The notes beneath the pieces were generated by a model, which was given only the letters and a program-made list of their open reading frames with translations, did not search any database and was not told the DNA's origin. Source: JAOUGY01 sp050329955 (GTDB taxonomy: Bacteria > Actinomycetota > Acidimicrobiia > Spongiisociales > ZC4RG35). Taken from it: a stretch of 13,328 bases of DNA. Shown piece by piece: positions 1-6,856 of this stretch (position 1 is the first letter of the stretch; each line of letters begins with the position of its first letter). Location of the stretch: positions 1 to 13,328 of the forward strand of contig JBHJOH010000237.1 in NCBI GenBank assembly GCA_050329955.1. The letters run 5' to 3'. The position numbers and the translations under genes are program-made.

Positions 1-699
1 CAGACCTTCGTCACCCGACTCGGCGGCGACGTTGATGGCCTGGAAGCCGAAGTCGCCGATACCCATTCCGAGGAAGATGGCGCCCAGGATGAGTCCGACG
101 TCGGCGACCTTGTTGACCAAGAACGCCTTGTTGCCGGCCCGAACGTTGTCGAGACCCTCCCAGTAGTGACCGATCAGGAGGTAGGAGGCAAGGCCGACAC
201 CCTCCCATCCGATGATGAGCTGGATCAGGTTGGGCGAACCCACCAGCAGCAGCATCGACCCGGCGAACAGCGAGAACGAGGCGAAGAACATCGTGACCCG
301 GACGTCGCCGTGCATGTACCCGATGGCGTACAGGAACACGAGCAGGCCGACGAAGGCCACCACCCAGTACATCATGATGGAGAGGCCGTCGACGATCCAG
401 CCCAGCTCGAACACCAGCTCCCGGCCCTCGAACAGGCCGATCTTGGCGATCTCGAAGGTGACCTCGTGGAGGATCCCCTCCCGCATGTTCTGGAAGAACA
501 GCCCGGTGGCGAGCACCAGGTTCACCGCCATGGCAGCCACCGCGAACTCGCCGCCCTGGTACTTCATCTTCTTGCCGAGCCAGATGATCAGCAGGAACGA
601 GATGAACGGCGAGATCAGCATGATCCCGGCCCAGTCGGCGAGCACACCGCCGTCGGAGAGCGGGCCCACTTCGGCTGCGAGGATGAACGAGGTGGTCAT
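1..699 (-). CDS. nuoL: NADH-quinone oxidoreductase subunit L, N-terminal 233 residues (runs off left edge)
   Basis: This encodes the first 233 residues of the large antiporter-like membrane subunit of complex I, which carries protons at the distal end of the membrane arm. I read it by translating back from the ATG at 699; it stays open to position 1. The family signature is clear: GWEGVGLASYLLIG at residues 164-177 includes the conserved channel Glu166, and AGNKAFLVNKVADVG at 188-202 includes Lys197. Hydrophobic helices lie at about residues 25-42, 53-70, 108-128 and 136-154. The gene is last of those visible in the operon, 124 bases after nuoK; the missing C-terminal part and any nuoM and nuoN would lie beyond the left edge. 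The upstream gap carries a heptamer repeat, and only a weak G-rich stretch could serve as ribosome binding site. Confidence 0.95.
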   Translation of the reverse strand, partial: MTTSFILAAEVGPLSDGGVLADWAGIMLISPFISFLLIIWLGKKMKYQGGEFAVAAMAVNLVLATGLFFQNMREGILHEVTFEIAKIGLFEGRELVFELGWIVDGLSIMMYWVVAFVGLLVFLYAIGYMHGDVRVTMFFASFSLFAGSMLLLVGSPNLIQLIIGWEGVGLASYLLIGHYWEGLDNVRAGNKAFLVNKVADVGLILGAIFLGMGIGDFGFQAINVAAESGDEGL

Positions 700-721
700 C
701 AGAGCGAGCCCCCGAGCAATT

Positions 722-749
722 GCAGAACGCAGAACGCAGAACGCAGAAC
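722..749. repeat. Heptamer tandem repeat (GCAGAAC x4) between nuoK and nuoL
   Basis: Four perfect head-to-tail copies of GCAGAAC (GTTCTGC in the operon's sense direction) occupy most of the start of the nuoK-nuoL gap. The remainder of the gap, 750-800, contains further related short words such as GCGTTGGG in two places. No ORF covers it. The unit differs from, but has the same length and the same GAAC ending as, the repeat between nuoD and nuoH. Confidence 0.9.
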
Positions 750-823
750 GCCTGTGGGGCGTTGGGCGCCGAGTGCGCTGCGTTGGGTGTGACGGGCGGC
801 CGGTTTCACCATCGATTCCATTC

Positions 824-1129
824 CTAGAGCTTCATGAGGTCGAAGTCGTCGACGTTGGCCGAGTGGCGGTTGCGGAAGATGAGCAGGATGATCGCCAGGC
901 CGATACCGACTTCGGCGGCGGCGACGGCGATCACGAAGATCGAGAAGACCTGGCCCAGCGCCTCCGGGGTGCGGAGCACCGCTTCGAAAGCGATCAGGTT
1001 GATGTTGACGGCGTTGAGCATGAGCTCGACGGCCAGCAGCACCATCACGGCGTTGCGCCGGACGAGCAGACCGTAGACGCCCATCGAGAACAGGGCAGCC
1101 GACAGCACGAGGAACTGGTTGACGAGCAT
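824..1129 (-). CDS. nuoK: NADH-quinone oxidoreductase subunit K
   Basis: This 101-residue membrane subunit of complex I matches the usual family length of about 100. It has three hydrophobic helices (about residues 3-22, 27-48 and 58-84) and the two conserved membrane Glu residues needed for proton transfer, at Glu35 (LAVELMLNAVN) and Glu73 (AAEVGIGLAI). The ATG at 1129 shares one base with the nuoJ stop (TGATG), which indicates translational coupling and favours this start over upstream candidates in the same open frame, which extends back through nuoJ. It ends with TAG at 824-826. Confidence 0.96.
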   Translation of the reverse strand: MLVNQFLVLSAALFSMGVYGLLVRRNAVMVLLAVELMLNAVNINLIAFEAVLRTPEALGQVFSIFVIAVAAAEVGIGLAIILLIFRNRHSANVDDFDLMKL

Positions 1130-1683
1130 CAGACCGATCCCCTCTCTTCCTCTTCCTTGGGTGTCAGGTCGCGGCGGGCCAGGGTGATGCCGCCGATGAG
1201 CGCCGCCAGCAGGATGAAACCGACCAGTTCGAAGGGCAGCACGAACCGCCCGAGCAGGCTCACGGCGAGCGTCTCGGTTGGGGTCGGAACGCCCACGTCC
1301 TGGATCTCGACACCGTCGAAGGCCAGGACCGATGTGTAGGAGAGCACGGCAAAGGTGGCGAGAGCAACGATCGCCGCCACCGGCCGGGCCTTCTTGTTGT
1401 CGAGTCCGACGTCTCTGATCACCGGTGCCCGGGTGATCATGATTCCGAACAGGAACAGCACGAGGACGGCCCCGATCGAGACCAACACCACCGTCCACGC
1501 CACGAACTCAGCCGACAACATCAGGATCAGACCGGCCGATCCGGCCAGCGTCGCCACCAGGAACAGGGCGGCGTGCACGACGTTCTGCGACGTCACCACC
1601 CGCAGACCGGCCACCAGCACGACCACGGCCAGCACGATGAACATCCAGTTGACCGGAGCGGAGATCCAGGAATCGGACGTCAT
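1129..1683 (-). CDS. nuoJ: NADH-quinone oxidoreductase subunit J
   Basis: This encodes a 184-residue membrane subunit of complex I with about five hydrophobic helices. Recognisable NuoJ features are the N-terminal hydrophobic segment followed by VVTSQNVVHAALFLVATLAG and the stretch LSAEFVAWTVVLVSIGAVLVL, whose first part corresponds to the helix that bends during the catalytic cycle in characterised enzymes. The C-terminus is charged (RRDLTPKEEEE). The ATG at 1683 is preceded by GGGGGAG about seven bases upstream, a plausible ribosome binding site. The gene is separated from nuoI by 79 bases in which I see no repeat or ORF, and its stop overlaps the nuoK start by one base. Confidence 0.95.
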   Translation of the reverse strand: MTSDSWISAPVNWMFIVLAVVVLVAGLRVVTSQNVVHAALFLVATLAGSAGLILMLSAEFVAWTVVLVSIGAVLVLFLFGIMITRAPVIRDVGLDNKKARPVAAIVALATFAVLSYTSVLAFDGVEIQDVGVPTPTETLAVSLLGRFVLPFELVGFILLAALIGGITLARRDLTPKEEEERGSV

Positions 1684-1762
1684 GAGCGGGCTCCCCCGGG
1701 CTCACCTCGGCGCCGTTCACGCACAACGCACCCCAATCGATGCTTTACGTCGAGGGGTATCG

Positions 1763-2254
1763 TCACTTCTCCAGCTCCGGCGCCGTCGGGACGGTATCCA
1801 TCCAGTCCTGGAGTCGGTCCTTGTCGTGCATCATCTTGCCCATGGTGAACTCGGAGAACTCGTATTCGGGGCTCCAGAACAGGGCGTCGAACGGGCACAC
1901 CTCGACGCAGATCCCGCAGTACATGCAGAGGGCGTAATCGATGTCGAAGCGGTCGAGGGTTGCGCGCACCTTGACCCGGCCGCCCGGCTTGTCAGGCGCC
2001 TTCTCTTCCTTGTGACCTTCGATGTAGATGCACCAGTCGGGGCAGTTGCGGGCGCACAGCATGCACGAGGTGCAGGCTTCCTGGTCGAGGGCGATGACGC
2101 CCCGTGCCCGGGAGACGGGTGTCTCCTTCTCCTTCGGGTACATGACCGTGGCCAGGTTGTCCTTGGGGTTGAACAGGGTCTTGATCATGGTCACGAACGT
2201 GATCTTCAAGCCTGTCCACAAGCCCTTGCCTGGGATGACGGGGAGGGCTGGCAT
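1763..2254 (-). CDS. nuoI: NADH-quinone oxidoreductase subunit I, 2x[4Fe-4S] ferredoxin-type
   Basis: This 163-residue protein holds the two tetranuclear clusters (N6a and N6b) that pass electrons towards cluster N2 in NuoB. Both motifs are intact: Cys61, 64, 67, 71 (CTSCMLCARNCP) and Cys110, 113, 116, 120 (CMYCGICVEVCP). The same frame is open further upstream, but the ATG at 2254 overlaps the nuoH stop by one base (TGATG) and gives the expected N-terminus, so I chose it. Length is ordinary, with no C-terminal extension of the kind sometimes linked to alternative electron donors. Its presence without nuoEFG means the locus can still wire electrons from a soluble donor into the quinone module. 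Confidence 0.97.
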   Translation of the reverse strand: MPALPVIPGKGLWTGLKITFVTMIKTLFNPKDNLATVMYPKEKETPVSRARGVIALDQEACTSCMLCARNCPDWCIYIEGHKEEKAPDKPGGRVKVRATLDRFDIDYALCMYCGICVEVCPFDALFWSPEYEFSEFTMGKMMHDKDRLQDWMDTVPTAPELEK

Positions 2255-3276
2255 CAGAACACCACCTTGAAGATGCCGGTCACCATGATGTTGACGACCG
2301 AAAGCGGAACCAACCACTTCCAGGCCAGCATCTGGAGCTGATCTTCACGGAAGCGGGGGAAGGTCCAACGGAACCAGATCATCAGGAACACCAGGACGAA
2401 CACCTTGGCGACCAGGATGAACGGTCCGGCGAAGGTGAGGACGCTGTCGGGGACGAACGGTGCCCAGTAGCCGCCCAGGAACAGGGTGGCGGCGATGGCC
2501 GACATCGAGAACATGTTGGCGAACTCGGCGAGGAAGAAGAACAGGAATCGGAAGCCCGAGTACTCGGTGACGTAGCCCATCACCAGCTCGGACTCGGCGA
2601 TCGGCATGTCGAATGGGATGCGGCTGAGCTCGGCCAACGCAGCGATCATGAAGATCACGAACCCGATGAACTGCGGGATGATGAAGGGCATACCACCCTG
2701 CCATCCCAGCTCGGAGAACCATCCGGCCTGAGCCTCGACGATGCCGTTGAGGCTCATGGTGCCCGCCATCACCACCACGCCCACCACCGACAGCACCAGC
2801 GGGAGCTCGTAGGCGATGAGCTGACCGGCGGCCCGCAAGCCACCCATCAGCGAGTACTTGTTGGCCGAGGACCAGCCCGCCACCAGCACGCCGATGGTCG
2901 AGATGGAGCTGATCGCCAGCGCGTAGAAGATGCCGACATCGAGGTCCTGGACCACCAGGGTCGGGCTGAAGGGGATGACCACGAACAGTCCCACCGTGCT
3001 GATGAACACCAGCATCGGCGCCAACTTGAACACGGCCCGATCCGCCTCGGCGGGCACCAGGTCCTCCTTCTGGAAGAACTTGAAGCCGTCGGCGAGCAGC
3101 TGCGCCCAACCCCAGCGGCCACCGGCGAAATACGGCCCCACCCGGTTTTGCATCTTGGCCGACAGCTTCAGCTCGGCGAAACCGATGAGCAGCCCCGCCA
3201 CCGGGATCACCGCGGCGATGATGAGCACCTTCAGGAGCAGCAGGACCCAGAAGTTCGAGAGCAGCTCGTCGATCAT
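2254..3276 (-). CDS. nuoH: NADH-quinone oxidoreductase subunit H
   Basis: This 340-residue, roughly eight-helix membrane subunit docks the peripheral arm and forms part of the quinone chamber and the acidic E-channel. Family hallmarks are LADGFKFFQKED (61-72), GWSSANKYSLMGGLRAA (134-150), and the acidic stretch ELSRIPFDMPIAESELV (216-232) followed by Glu238 in VTEYSG. The early motif usually written ERKxxxxxQxRxGPN reads ELKLSAKMQNRVGPY here (35-49), so the Arg after Glu35 is Leu36 and the Asn after GP is Tyr49, followed by a Gly-rich loop. The ATG at 3276 follows an 85-base gap after nuoD where nuoEFG would normally be. Confidence 0.96.
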   Translation of the reverse strand: MIDELLSNFWVLLLLKVLIIAAVIPVAGLLIGFAELKLSAKMQNRVGPYFAGGRWGWAQLLADGFKFFQKEDLVPAEADRAVFKLAPMLVFISTVGLFVVIPFSPTLVVQDLDVGIFYALAISSISTIGVLVAGWSSANKYSLMGGLRAAGQLIAYELPLVLSVVGVVVMAGTMSLNGIVEAQAGWFSELGWQGGMPFIIPQFIGFVIFMIAALAELSRIPFDMPIAESELVMGYVTEYSGFRFLFFFLAEFANMFSMSAIAATLFLGGYWAPFVPDSVLTFAGPFILVAKVFVLVFLMIWFRWTFPRFREDQLQMLAWKWLVPLSVVNIMVTGIFKVVF

Positions 3277-3328
3277 CGGATGCGGCTCTCGTAACGCACG
3301 GCCTGAGAGAAGCCGGGTGCACTGGAAC

Positions 3329-3356
3329 GGTGAACGGTGAACGGTGAACCGTGAAC
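3329..3356. repeat. Heptamer tandem repeat (GGTGAAC) between nuoD and nuoH
   Basis: Three perfect copies of GGTGAAC (3329-3349; GTTCACC in the operon's sense direction) are followed by one copy with a single change (CGTGAAC) and preceded by a partial copy (GGAAC at 3324). The array fills much of the nuoD-nuoH gap, the point where nuoEFG is missing. It is noncoding and starts within ten bases of the nuoD stop. Confidence 0.9.
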
Positions 3357-3361
3357 GTTCT

Positions 3362-4558
3362 TCATCTATCCACGTCTCCCAGCACGAAGTCGAGGCTCCC
3401 CATGATGGCGATGATGTCCGGCACCAGCACGCCCTCCAGGATCCAGGGAAGGATCGAGATGTTGGAGAACGAGGCGGAGCGGATCTTGAGTCGGTAGGGG
3501 CCCTGGCCGCCGTCGGAGACGAGGTAGTAGCCCATCTCGCCCTTGGGGTTCTCGGCGCGGACGTAGGTCTCGCCCTTGGGGACCTTGATGACCTTGGGAA
3601 CCTTGGCCTGGAGCGGACCCGACGGAATGCCGTCGATCGCCTGGATCACGATGCGGGCCGACTGACGGATCTCCTGGAGCCGGATCCACCACCGGTCCCA
3701 GCAGTCACCGTTCTGGCCCACCGGGATGTCGAAGTCGAACTTGTCGTAGGGGAGATAGTTCTCGACCTTGCGGAGGTCGAAGGCTGCACCCGACGCCCTC
3801 AGGTTGGGGCCCGAGACCCCGTAGGCGGCGGCGATGGACAGTGGCAGCACCCCGATCCCCTTGGTGCGGGCCAGCACGATCTCGTTGCCACCCACCAACG
3901 CTTCCAGCTGGGCGGCGGCTTCCAGCACCCGCTCCATCCCCAATCGGGTCTCGGCGAAGAAGCCCTTGGGAAGGTCCTGGACGGTCTTGCGCTGGGTCGA
4001 TCCGGCGCCGGCGGCCGGCTTGACGCCGCCGATCCGGTTGAAGTTGGGGTGGAACCGACCACCGGTGACGCTCTCGAGCAGGTCGAGCACCCGCTCGCGC
4101 TCCCGGAGGCCGAAGAAGAGTGGGGTGGCGGCTCCCAACTCGAGGGGGTAGGACGCCATGAACACCATGTGGGAACTGATCCGGGCCATCTCGGTGAGGA
4201 TCAGCCGGATGTACTGGGCCCGCTCCGGCACCTCGAGGTCCATGAGCTTCTCGGCGGCGACGATGAACGGGATCTCGTTGGCGTATCCCGAAACCCAGTC
4301 GATGCGGTTCACGAACGTGGTGATCTGGGCGTAGTTGCGAACCTCGGAGAGCTTCTCGTAGCCGCGGTGCATGTATCCGATGACCGGCTTCACGTCGTAG
4401 GCGCGCTCACCGTCGACCTTGGCCACCAGCCGGAGCACGCCGTGGGTCGAAGGATGCTGCGGGCCGATGTTGAGGGTCATGTCGGCGGTCTGGAGCTCCA
4501 CCGAGACGGAAACCTCGGAGAGGTGACGGACGATGTCTGGATCCTGGGTGGTGGTCAC
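3362..4558 (-). CDS. nuoD: NADH-quinone oxidoreductase subunit D (49 kDa)
   Basis: This 398-residue peripheral-arm subunit forms the quinone-reduction chamber with NuoB. It is full length, from GPQHPSTHG (32-40, with the quinone-site His39) and GYMHRGYEK (61-69) to the invariant-type C-terminus GSLDFVLGDVDR. It is not fused to NuoC. The start codon is GTG at 4558, two bases after the nuoC stop. The motif that normally ends DRxDY reads NRIDWVSGYANE (84-95). By alignment with other NuoD proteins, Trp88 therefore occupies the place of the Tyr that hydrogen-bonds the quinone head group. The nuoE, F and G genes expected next are absent; nuoH follows. Confidence 0.97.
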   Translation of the reverse strand: MTTTQDPDIVRHLSEVSVSVELQTADMTLNIGPQHPSTHGVLRLVAKVDGERAYDVKPVIGYMHRGYEKLSEVRNYAQITTFVNRIDWVSGYANEIPFIVAAEKLMDLEVPERAQYIRLILTEMARISSHMVFMASYPLELGAATPLFFGLRERERVLDLLESVTGGRFHPNFNRIGGVKPAAGAGSTQRKTVQDLPKGFFAETRLGMERVLEAAAQLEALVGGNEIVLARTKGIGVLPLSIAAAYGVSGPNLRASGAAFDLRKVENYLPYDKFDFDIPVGQNGDCWDRWWIRLQEIRQSARIVIQAIDGIPSGPLQAKVPKVIKVPKGETYVRAENPKGEMGYYLVSDGGQGPYRLKIRSASFSNISILPWILEGVLVPDIIAIMGSLDFVLGDVDR

Positions 4559-4560
4559 GA

Positions 4561-5169
4561 TCAGGCCTCGGGGTTCGTGGTTGAGGGACCGTCAGACGCT
4601 TCTTCGCCATCGTCGTCGGCGCCAGGCATGCCCTCGACGTCGACCTTGCCCGGCCACGGCTTCACCTCGCGGCTCAGGAGCCGGAACGATTTCAGCAGCG
4701 GATTGCCGACGAAGGCGTCGGGAAGATACAGGTTCTCGAGGTCCGGATGACCATGGAAGTCGATCCCGAACATCTCGTAGCATTCGCGCTCGTGCCAGTT
4801 GGCGCCCACGTAGACGCCGACCAGGGTGTCGATGACAGCGTCGTCCTTGGGGAGCGTGGTCGAGAAGGTGACACGGCGCCCCTCGACGAGGTCGCCGACG
4901 GTGCACATGACCTCGAATCGTTCCTCTACCGGCTCGGAGAGCGGATCGCCGACCGTGACCTCGTTGGCCCAGTCCACGGCCGACAGCCACGAGAAGAAGA
5001 TCAGACCGAGCTCGTCGCGGGCGGTGGTGATGGCGGCAACCCACCGCTCCCGGGGAACCGACACCTTGATCGTGTCGACGGCGGGCTCGATGATTCCGCC
5101 GACAGCCTCCGCAGCACGCAGGGCGAAGTCGTCGGTGAGGATTGGGGTGTCAGACGAGCTGTCGGTCAC
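4561..5169 (-). CDS. nuoC: NADH-quinone oxidoreductase subunit C (30 kDa)
   Basis: This 202-residue structural subunit of the peripheral arm carries the family signature WHERECYEMFGIDFHGHPDL at residues 125-144, followed by NLYLPD and GNPLLKSF. The start is GTG at 5169, which lies inside the end of nuoB (20-base overlap); the coupling and the absence of a better in-frame start support it. Residues 180-202 form an acidic, low-complexity tail rich in Asp, Glu, Ser and Pro that is probably disordered. The stop is two bases before the nuoD GTG. Confidence 0.95.
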   Translation of the reverse strand: MTDSSSDTPILTDDFALRAAEAVGGIIEPAVDTIKVSVPRERWVAAITTARDELGLIFFSWLSAVDWANEVTVGDPLSEPVEERFEVMCTVGDLVEGRRVTFSTTLPKDDAVIDTLVGVYVGANWHERECYEMFGIDFHGHPDLENLYLPDAFVGNPLLKSFRLLSREVKPWPGKVDVEGMPGADDDGEEASDGPSTTNPEA

Positions 5170-5647
5170 GCTCGTTCCACTTCTGCTTGATGTCCTCGCC
5201 GCGGATCTTCTGCTGGAGCATCACGATGCCCTCCATCAGCGCCTCGGGCCGGGGAGGGCAACCGGGTACGTACACGTCGACCGGGATGAGCTGGTCCACG
5301 CCCTTCGTCACCGAGTACGAGTCCCAGTAGGGGCCGCCGCAGTTGGAGCAGCTCCCCATCGAGATGACGTACTTGGGATCGGGCATCTGGTCGTAGAGGC
5401 GCTTCACGGCGGGTGCCATCTTGTCGGTGACCGTGCCCGCCACCACCATCAGGTCGGCCTGACGGGGCGACGCCGGCATCGGGATGATCCCGAAGCGCAT
5501 GAAGTCGTAGCGGGGCCCAGACGCCGCCATCATCTCGATGGCGCAACAGGCCAGACCGAACTGGAACAGCCACAACGAGTAGCTGCGTGACCAGTTCAGC
5601 AGCCAGGTGACCGGCTTGGGCATTCCGAACTTCTGGGCTACTCCCAC
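5150..5647 (-). CDS. nuoB: NADH-quinone oxidoreductase subunit B (cluster N2)
   Basis: This 165-residue subunit binds N2, the last Fe-S cluster before quinone. The four ligands are visible: adjacent Cys34 and Cys35 (GLACCAIEMM), Cys100 (MGSCSN) and Cys130 (VPGCPPRPEALMEG). An additional Cys103 (SNCGGPYW) sits where many homologues have Ser or Thr. The frame is open well upstream into nuoA. I chose GTG at 5647, which gives a normal N-terminus and a 10-base overlap with the nuoA end; ATG at 5623 is the alternative. Its stop overlaps nuoC by 20 bases. Confidence 0.95.
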   Translation of the reverse strand: MGVAQKFGMPKPVTWLLNWSRSYSLWLFQFGLACCAIEMMAASGPRYDFMRFGIIPMPASPRQADLMVVAGTVTDKMAPAVKRLYDQMPDPKYVISMGSCSNCGGPYWDSYSVTKGVDQLIPVDVYVPGCPPRPEALMEGIVMLQQKIRGEDIKQKWNERDRQLV

Positions 5648-6003
5648 CGCAACACACCCTTCTTGATGGCGTACGCCAGGCCTTCGAGCAGCGTCAGCAT
5701 GAAGAGGATCATGGCGACCAGCCCGAACATGCCGAGATCCTCGGCATGCATCGCCCATGGGAAGATGAAGACTGCCTCGACGTCGAAGATCACGAACAGC
5801 AGGCCGAACACGTAGTAACGGATGTAGGTCTGGCTCCATCCCGAACCCACCGGGTCGACGCCGCACTCGTAGGTGAGTGCCTTCTCCCGGGTGGGGTTGG
5901 TGGGGCGGAGCACCGCCGACACACCCAGCAACGCAGCCACCAGGACTATGCCGAGGGCGGCAAAAACTCCAACTGTGATGTACTGCTCGAAATAGGTCGT
6001 CAT
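5638..6003 (-). CDS. nuoA: NADH-quinone oxidoreductase subunit A
   Basis: This 121-residue, three-helix membrane subunit of complex I (helices about 9-31, 64-85 and 93-115) carries the conserved loop TYECGVDP with Cys47 and the FDVEAVFIFPWA segment with Asp74 and Glu76. The loop is the ND3-type loop near the quinone site in characterised complexes. It is the first gene of the operon, starting at ATG 6003 about 28 bases downstream of the likely transcription start. No strong ribosome binding site is visible. The last ten bases overlap the chosen nuoB start. Confidence 0.95.
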   Translation of the reverse strand: MTTYFEQYITVGVFAALGIVLVAALLGVSAVLRPTNPTREKALTYECGVDPVGSGWSQTYIRYYVFGLLFVIFDVEAVFIFPWAMHAEDLGMFGLVAMILFMLTLLEGLAYAIKKGVLRWE

Positions 6004-6037
6004 GTCATGCTTCGAACGATCGGGTGCCTGGTCGGCG

Positions 6038-6065
6038 AGTATAGGGAGCGCGACCGGGGGCCCAA
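6038..6065 (-). promoter_or_regulatory. Candidate housekeeping promoter for the nuo operon
   Basis: On the minus strand, TATACT (6038-6043; five of six matches to the -10 consensus) lies 16 bases downstream of TTGGGC (6060-6065; a poor -35, three of six). TTGATT at 6065-6070 is an alternative -35 with a long 21-base spacing. Transcription would start near 6031, giving a short leader of about 28 bases before nuoA. The weak -35 is common in high-GC bacteria. Confidence 0.5.
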
Positions 6066-6165
6066 ATCAATCGGTTGGTCGCTCGCGAACACCGGAGATC
6101 CGCCGGCGGCCGGTGGTCCGACGCCGCCGCCAAGCCCGGGGCACCATACGATCCTGCCGCGACGA

Positions 6166-6834
6166 TCATCCTCGGGGACTCACCGAGCCGCTGATCTTCG
6201 CCTCGTCGACCCGGAACACCAGGCACTGGACGACACGGTCATCCTGGCTGTTCCAGCCCGCCTCGGTGGGAGCGAAAAACGTGAATTCGAGGTCCTCGGC
6301 TCCTTCGTAGCTTCGGCCCACGTAGCCGGGGAACGCCCGGTGGCAGGTGTCCACCGACCAGTCCCCGACGACATCGTCGCCCGGGTAGCCGGCACCGGGC
6401 CCGAGCGGATGGGAGGCGAGGGCGTAGACCTCGGCGTCGTGGGGTTGGTCGCATGGAAGGACCTCTATCTCCTCGAACTGGTAGGTCTCGTCGGAGCTCG
6501 GCCACTCGATGCAATCACCCACCGCCAGGTCGAATGCGTCCACCGGCCCGGACTCGACGCTCGCTCCGCCGTCGGACCGGTCCACCTGGCCGGAGGACAC
6601 GAGCACGTTTGCTGCGACGATTCCGAGGAGCGCCACCGCCATGCTCACGGCGATCCATCGCTTGGAGCGCCCCGCCCCTGATCCGACCGGTGGGGTGGCG
6701 TCCGCCCCGGGAACGATCATCGACGCCACCTCGGGCGTGATCGACGTGCCGCATTCGGGGCAGTGCGTGGTGAAGGTGGGATCGACCCTGGCTCGACAGT
6801 TGGGGCACCTGGTCACGTGTGCCGGCATCGGCAC
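6166..6834 (-). CDS. Zinc-ribbon, single-span membrane protein with Septum_form-like extracytoplasmic domain
   Basis: The N-terminus has a zinc ribbon with Cys10, 13, 25 and 28 (CPNC...CPEC). A Gly/Pro-rich linker leads to one transmembrane helix (about 60-80, preceded by RSKR), and then an outside domain (about 100-208) with four Cys at 108, 128, 164 and 204, which could form two disulfides. The pattern GDC...C-D-Q-P-H-D-A-E-V...YPG...C...YVG...W...QC resembles the actinobacterial Septum_form family; I recognise it by pattern, not by search. The start is GTG at 6834 with AGGAG ten bases upstream; ATG at 6828 is equally possible. It lies 22 bases after the phosphodiesterase gene and is probably co-transcribed with it. 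Its substrate and role are unknown. Confidence 0.8.
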   Translation of the reverse strand: MPMPAHVTRCPNCRARVDPTFTTHCPECGTSITPEVASMIVPGADATPPVGSGAGRSKRWIAVSMAVALLGIVAANVLVSSGQVDRSDGGASVESGPVDAFDLAVGDCIEWPSSDETYQFEEIEVLPCDQPHDAEVYALASHPLGPGAGYPGDDVVGDWSVDTCHRAFPGYVGRSYEGAEDLEFTFFAPTEAGWNSQDDRVVQCLVFRVDEAKISGSVSPRG

Positions 6835-6856
6835 TCCGGCCCGACTCCTGAAGGGT

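Noticed and set aside
1684..1762. The 79-base nuoI-nuoJ gap, checked for a third heptamer array
   Set aside because: Only single GTTCACGC-like words occur, with no tandem repetition.
212..4750. Several long plus-strand open frames across the nuo genes
   Set aside because: All lie antisense to clearly recognised complex I subunits and translate to low-complexity Arg/His/Asp-rich sequence.
5338..5340. Extra Cys103 in NuoB next to the cluster N2 ligand region
   Set aside because: The four standard ligands are present, and the SNCGGPYW wording seems to occur in related actinobacterial NuoB proteins as far as I recall, so I do not treat it as a new cluster site.
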